Shown piece by piece: positions 60,127 to 64,000 of a stretch of 64,000 nt of DNA; position 1 is the first letter of the stretch; every line of letters starts with the position of its first letter. Under the pieces are notes generated by a model. The model worked only from the letters and a program-made list of their open reading frames with translations, did not search any database and was not told the origin of the DNA. Origin of the DNA: Candidatus Ancaeobacter aquaticus. Lineage in GTDB: Bacteria > Auribacterota > Ancaeobacteria > Ancaeobacterales > Ancaeobacteraceae. A program made the translations under genes and the position numbers. The DNA lies in NCBI GenBank assembly GCA_030765405.1, contig JAVCCP010000005.1, forward strand, positions 1-64,000, given 5' to 3'.

Positions 60127-63100
60127 ATGGAAATAAAAAAAACAGTTCTAAAATTAGCTGTCTGCAGTATCTTTCTAACACTTTTTAATCCCACCGCTAT
60201 CTATAGCTATGATTTTACCTCTAAGGATAAACAAAGACCATGTATTGAACAAACCTCAGTAAACATTCAAAAGAATAAACATACGTGGAATGCACAAAAA
60301 AGACAAATAGTGCGAGACCGTTTATCAGGTAACAATGCCGGAGAGATAACTATAGCTCAGGGTGTAGCGGGCACTTCCGTTTTACTACCAAAGGGAAACT
60401 TTTATAGCGTTGATACTGATTTGCCGTCAACCCGTTTTGATTCAGTTCTTTTATTTGCTCGTTACTATAACAGCGTTAACGCTGAGAGAGATAGTGCTTT
60501 TGGGTATGGATGGAGTCATAGGTTTGACGTACAGGTTACAGAGTTCAGAAGAGGGATAGAGGTGAAATGGGCTGATGGGAGCACCCATTTTTATAAACGT
60601 AAAGGAAAGAGGTATATAAAGCCAAAGGGTATATATAACGATCTGGTAGTAAAAGATAATGGGAGTTTATACATTATCACCCCTGATAAGAGAACCTATG
60701 CTTTTGACTCACCGCAAAACCGACAGCTTGCGACAATATCGGATTTAAATGGCATTTGCTATACAGTTAGCCACAATATGGTAAGTGGTAAAGCTGTTAA
60801 AGTTACTGACCGGTGGGGTGACTGGGTGGCATTTACCTACAATAGGGCAGGTAAAATCTCCGAGGTAAACGACTCAATCGGAAGAAAAGTTATCTATCAT
60901 TATGACTCAGAGGGAAGAATGCTGTCAAAGGTTCGTGGTGTAATGGGTGATCCTGTGACGTATTCCTATGATCAGAGAAAAAACCTCATCGAAAAAAAGT
61001 ATTCGGATGGGGTAACAGTGAAGATGAAGTACGATAAAAAACACCGTGTTATAGAGCAAGGCAACCAGAATACACAGAGCGTGTATGCATTCAGGTATAG
61101 TGATGAGGAAAAGAAAATAGAATATTACGAAGGGGAACAGAAAAAAAGCCTCATTTTTTACAATAATGACAATAAGATCGTAAGAGAAATAGATGCAAAA
61201 AAGAAATATAGTGAAAACGCATACAATAAAAAAGGTAACTTGGTACGGCACAAAGATGAAAATGGAAACGTGTATCGATATCGGTATGATGAAAAAGGCA
61301 ACATCATTGAAGTAATAGACCCGTTAAAATATCGAATGCAGTATGGATACAGCAAGAAGAACGACCGGTGCCAATGGCATATAAATAAAAACAGCTATAA
61401 AACAAAGTTTCGTTATGATTCTCGCGATAATCTGATAGAGACAATTGATGCCCAGGGCGCTAAAACAGTAATGCTTAATAATCGGCATGGATTACCGACA
61501 AATATTACCAATCCCTTGGGTACGGTAACATTGTGCACCTATAACAAAAGAGGAAATATTAGAGAAATTGTAAAATATTTTGGTAGCAGCTTAAAGGAAA
61601 AAGATACTGTTGTATCCCAGTATAAAAATGATGCACTAGGTAATGTTACCGAATATATTGATCCGAAAGGGAACAAGACTATATATAATTATAACCTAAA
61701 GGGAAAGCTTGTCGAAATTCAGAAAATAGTACCAGCCGGAAAAAAGACCCTTATAAAAAAGACATATGACCAGTTTGATAATGTAGTTTCTATAGAAGAC
61801 GTCTCAGGAAATATTACCAAATATTCATACACCAAAGACTGGTGGCGTAATGTTTCAGAAGTAGAAAATGCATTGGGTGCAAAGACCTGCTACATGTATA
61901 ATTCTTATGGTAATGTGATAAAAAGAATTGATGCATTAGGCGGTGAAACACTATATACCTATGATGTTCTTTCCAGAATAATACAGGTGCAATTTCCCGG
62001 GGCAAACACTAAAAAGTATGCATATGATGCTGTTGGCAATCTCGTTAGCGTAACAGACGGTAACGACAATAAAACACGATATTTGTATGACAAAGATAAC
62101 AGAATTACAGCAGTGATTGGTGCTGCGAATATCGGGACCAGGTATATCTACGATCCAGCCGGCAATATCGCAAAAGTAATAGATGCAAAAGGCCGTGAAA
62201 ATGTTTTTGTCTACGACAAGGTTGGGAGGCAGCTTTTTACGCTGAACGAGTTTGGTGTTAAGACGCAATTTGTTTACGATATGATGGGCAATGTTGTTTC
62301 AAAACGAGACGGGAACAATAATGAAACAAAATATGCATATGATCCTTTGGGGAGAGTAATAAAAATTTCCTATGACAACCAAAGCCCTGTTGTTTATGTA
62401 TATGATAAAAACAATAATGTGATTAGTATAGGTAATGGAAAGAAAAAAAAAGATATCAAAATATCTTACGATGAAATGAACCGGAAAAAGACGGTTGTAA
62501 CAACAAGAACAAAACTTGAATATGCGTATGATCTGGTAGGGAACGTACAACAAATGAAGGTGGGAACCCTTCATGATGTGACCTATGCATATGATGCATT
62601 GAATAGGATTCAGAAGATAACAACCGGTGCTCATGCATGTGCTTTTACCTACGATTTATTAAATCGTTTAATCTCAAGATCATTTCCAAACGGTATAACC
62701 ACGGCATACCAATATGATAAAAACGGGAACATTATATCCATTAAGGCTTCCAACCATGAGAAAAAGAAACTTCTAGAGAATGTATATACCTATGACAATG
62801 CGGGCAACAAGAAAAGCATGACAACTGCTTCCGGGACAGTTATCTATGCCTATGATAAGAATGATCAGATTATTGAAGCGAGTTATTCGGACGGTGAAAA
62901 AGAAAGGTATGCTTATGATGTAAATCGAAACAGGATAAAGAGCGTGCTGACAGGCAATGTTGATACGGGAACAGTTAAGGCCCATATGGGATATGATTAT
63001 AATGAAGCAAACCAGCTTGTCTCACTTACTTCGCGAATTGGTTTTTCAGGCGAACCCAATAAAACGGTTTATGAGTATGATGATAGTGGTAATTTGATAA

Positions 63101-63693
63101 AGGAAACGTCACCTGATGGTGAAATTATATATACGTATACGACAGATAATAAACTGGAAAAGGTCAGTAAATTCAACAAAATAAAAGCTGAATTTGAATA
63201 TGATTTATTAGGTAGAAGAATCGCAAAGATTGAGGGTGATGGGAGAGTATGTTATACTTATAACGGCTTAGAAAAGGCAGTGGAATATGGCAAAGAAGGG
63301 GAAATAAAGGCGTTTTATATTACTGGATTCTGTCTTGATATCCCGCTTGTTACGTTGTTGCAAAATACGGGTGTGATGCATACTTATTTTCAAGATGCTT
63401 TAGGATCAGTAACAGCAGTGTTCAATAAGGACGCCGCAATAATTAAAAGGTATACATATACGCCGTTTGGGTATTCGACCTTGCAGCCTAAACGTTTCGG
63501 TTTTACAGCAAGAGAATATGACAGGTCAACAGGCCTCTATTATTATCGGGCACGTTATTACAATCCGCTTTTAGGAAGATTTATCCAACCCGATCCGCTA
63601 GGTATGCCGGACGGAACAAATAGGTATATATATTGTCTAAATAAGAATAGTAAAGATCGTACTTTTTTGTGTGATTGTTTTCGGAATCAATAA
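60127..63693 (+). CDS. RHS/YD-repeat protein without effector tip
   Basis: An 1188-residue protein. Signal peptide about 1-27 (LAVCSIFLTLFNPTAIYS). Residues about 95-200 are the DUF6531-type start (LPSTRFDSVLLFARYYNS, GYGWSHRFDVQVTEF). Residues about 215-1090 hold dozens of YD repeats (e.g. YDAVGNLVSVTDGNDNKTRY, YAYDPLGRVIKI) forming the beta-cocoon. The C-terminal core (GYSTLQPKRFGFTAREYDRS, YYYRARYYNPLLGRFIQPDP) is present, but the normal DPLG...NPIRYVDPxG end becomes KNSKDRTFLCDCFRNQ and stops. RHS toxins carry a variable C-terminal toxin after this core; here none exists, and no immunity gene follows. Confidence 0.93.
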   Translation: MEIKKTVLKLAVCSIFLTLFNPTAIYSYDFTSKDKQRPCIEQTSVNIQKNKHTWNAQKRQIVRDRLSGNNAGEITIAQGVAGTSVLLPKGNFYSVDTDLPSTRFDSVLLFARYYNSVNAERDSAFGYGWSHRFDVQVTEFRRGIEVKWADGSTHFYKRKGKRYIKPKGIYNDLVVKDNGSLYIITPDKRTYAFDSPQNRQLATISDLNGICYTVSHNMVSGKAVKVTDRWGDWVAFTYNRAGKISEVNDSIGRKVIYHYDSEGRMLSKVRGVMGDPVTYSYDQRKNLIEKKYSDGVTVKMKYDKKHRVIEQGNQNTQSVYAFRYSDEEKKIEYYEGEQKKSLIFYNNDNKIVREIDAKKKYSENAYNKKGNLVRHKDENGNVYRYRYDEKGNIIEVIDPLKYRMQYGYSKKNDRCQWHINKNSYKTKFRYDSRDNLIETIDAQGAKTVMLNNRHGLPTNITNPLGTVTLCTYNKRGNIREIVKYFGSSLKEKDTVVSQYKNDALGNVTEYIDPKGNKTIYNYNLKGKLVEIQKIVPAGKKTLIKKTYDQFDNVVSIEDVSGNITKYSYTKDWWRNVSEVENALGAKTCYMYNSYGNVIKRIDALGGETLYTYDVLSRIIQVQFPGANTKKYAYDAVGNLVSVTDGNDNKTRYLYDKDNRITAVIGAANIGTRYIYDPAGNIAKVIDAKGRENVFVYDKVGRQLFTLNEFGVKTQFVYDMMGNVVSKRDGNNNETKYAYDPLGRVIKISYDNQSPVVYVYDKNNNVISIGNGKKKKDIKISYDEMNRKKTVVTTRTKLEYAYDLVGNVQQMKVGTLHDVTYAYDALNRIQKITTGAHACAFTYDLLNRLISRSFPNGITTAYQYDKNGNIISIKASNHEKKKLLENVYTYDNAGNKKSMTTASGTVIYAYDKNDQIIEASYSDGEKERYAYDVNRNRIKSVLTGNVDTGTVKAHMGYDYNEANQLVSLTSRIGFSGEPNKTVYEYDDSGNLIKETSPDGEIIYTYTTDNKLEKVSKFNKIKAEFEYDLLGRRIAKIEGDGRVCYTYNGLEKAVEYGKEGEIKAFYITGFCLDIPLVTLLQNTGVMHTYFQDALGSVTAVFNKDAAIIKRYTYTPFGYSTLQPKRFGFTAREYDRSTGLYYYRARYYNPLLGRFIQPDPLGMPDGTNRYIYCLNKNSKDRTFLCDCFRNQ

Positions 63694-63718
63694 TAAAAGG
63701 GGACAGTCCCCTTTTATT
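63692..63718. terminator. Perfect palindromic terminator
   Basis: AATAAAAGGGGA (63692-63703) pairs perfectly with TCCCCTTTTATT (63707-63718). It overlaps the end of the RHS gene. It is the same kind of GGGAC-centred palindrome as at 9471-9492. Confidence 0.75.
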
Positions 63719-63795
63719 ATTTGATGCATTATACTGGTATTGGAGTATAATGTTAACGGTAAGTTATTCGTGAAAGATTTCAAGATCAAAAGTGA

Positions 63796-63899
63796 TTATC
63801 CCCTAAAGGGGGATAGTTTCCCCTTAGGGGACTTAATCCTTGGAAACGCTACCCGTTTCCTAAGGGCGACTGTAAATAACCACAGAGTGTTGTCTGTGG
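63796..63899 (-). repeat. Dispersed structured element, copy E
   Basis: On the minus strand it reads CCACAGA/TCTGTGG hairpin, then AGTCGCCCTTAGGAAACGGG, GTTTCCAAGG, TCCCCTAAGGGGA and AACTATCCCCC. It shares the GGGTAGC loop with copy D and the AAGGATT junction with A and C. The 5' stem has different bases from A and C but is again fully paired. Confidence 0.75.
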
Positions 63900-63923
63900 C
63901 TTTTACTAATAAAGGGAGGGACT

Positions 63924-64000
63924 ATGACAGAAGCTCAGAAAAAGAAGACACCAGCAAAATGTGCACCAAAGAAAAAAAGTGAAGTAAATGTCAAAAAGAC
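63924..64000 (+). CDS. Lys-rich small protein, cut by the window end
   Basis: ATG 63924 with GGGAGGG 3 bases upstream opens a frame MTEAQKKKTPAKCAPKKK that continues past the end of the window. It is strongly basic and resembles histone H1-like or small nucleic-acid-binding Lys/Ala/Pro proteins in composition. The frame is incomplete, so length and function are unknown. Confidence 0.5.
   Translation, partial: MTEAQKKKTPAKCAPKKKSEVNVKK

Noticed and set aside
63740-63982. Forward 80-codon frame at the window end
   Set aside because: It runs through structured element copy E and out of frame with the better-supported start at 63924.
1-64000. tRNA or rRNA genes
   Set aside because: Reading by eye found no cloverleaf with a T-arm GTTCRA pattern outside coding sequence and no rRNA-like stretch. 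A covariance-model scan would settle this.

Overview
The window is a moderately AT-rich bacterial chromosome segment that looks like Candidatus Omnitrophota (former OP3) or a close PVC-type relative. This placement is inferred. The grounds are very large exported proteins carrying an N-terminal LAPxSLF motif just after a signal peptide, PEP-CTERM sorting signals, an Ech-type membrane hydrogenase, B12-dependent radical SAM enzymes, rubrerythrin and other anaerobe oxidative-stress genes, and many lineage-specific hypothetical proteins. No rRNA, tRNA or CRISPR array was seen.

Layout. 1-6.7 kb: a strong promoter and a 2120-residue exported protein with 14 tandem XRE-type helix-turn-helix units, HEAT repeats, four more HTH-like repeats and a unique C-terminal domain. 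6.7-16.6 kb: mostly small or single genes (GNAT, Lys-rich miniprotein, RluA pseudouridine synthase, HXXEE membrane protein, TfoX-N protein, two B12-radical SAM enzymes, a NuoG-type ferredoxin, an internally duplicated kinase-like protein, a methyltransferase). 16.6-21.4 kb: a redox/stress group (DJ-1/PfpI, rubrerythrin, rubredoxin-glutamate synthase fusion, pyrimidine-dimer glycosylase, nitronate monooxygenase-like flavoprotein). 21.6-27.8 kb: a probable operon behind a Fur-box-like promoter, containing a NifX-like protein, methyltransferases, DnaJ, a NifU-like scaffold, Mrp/NBP35 ATPase, a radical SAM enzyme, two small Cys-containing proteins and a cation diffusion facilitator fused to a NifX-like domain. 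It reads as an iron or metallocluster handling module.

28-40 kb: nitrilase, an IS3/PEP-CTERM chimeric remnant, a DUF4136 lipoprotein, cupin, MscS, YchF-like ATPase, TypA/BipA, tandem parvulins, an ACR3 arsenite pump, a CrcB/DUF190 fluoride pair, a histidine kinase and a flavoprotein. 40-47.5 kb: an inverted-repeat-bounded element, a VOC protein, then a complete TolC-HlyD-ABC(x2 ATPase)-permease-permease export operon. 47.7-50.7 kb: a PEP-CTERM protein, lipoproteins and a truncated MFS gene. 50.8-56.1 kb (minus strand): an echABCDEF-hypA energy-converting [NiFe] hydrogenase operon with intact nickel-site cysteines. 56.2-64 kb: a large exported GT9-like/HEILGH protein, an exported coiled-coil protein, and an RHS/YD-repeat protein that lacks a C-terminal effector domain.

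Most unusual signals: (i) the exported poly-HTH giant; (ii) a dispersed family of about 75-157 bp structured elements (five copies, both strands) whose hairpin stems keep pairing despite sequence change; (iii) a 258 bp GC-rich, inverted-repeat-bounded structured element; (iv) the Fur-box iron/cluster operon with the CDF-NifX fusion; (v) a tandemly duplicated kinase-like protein.
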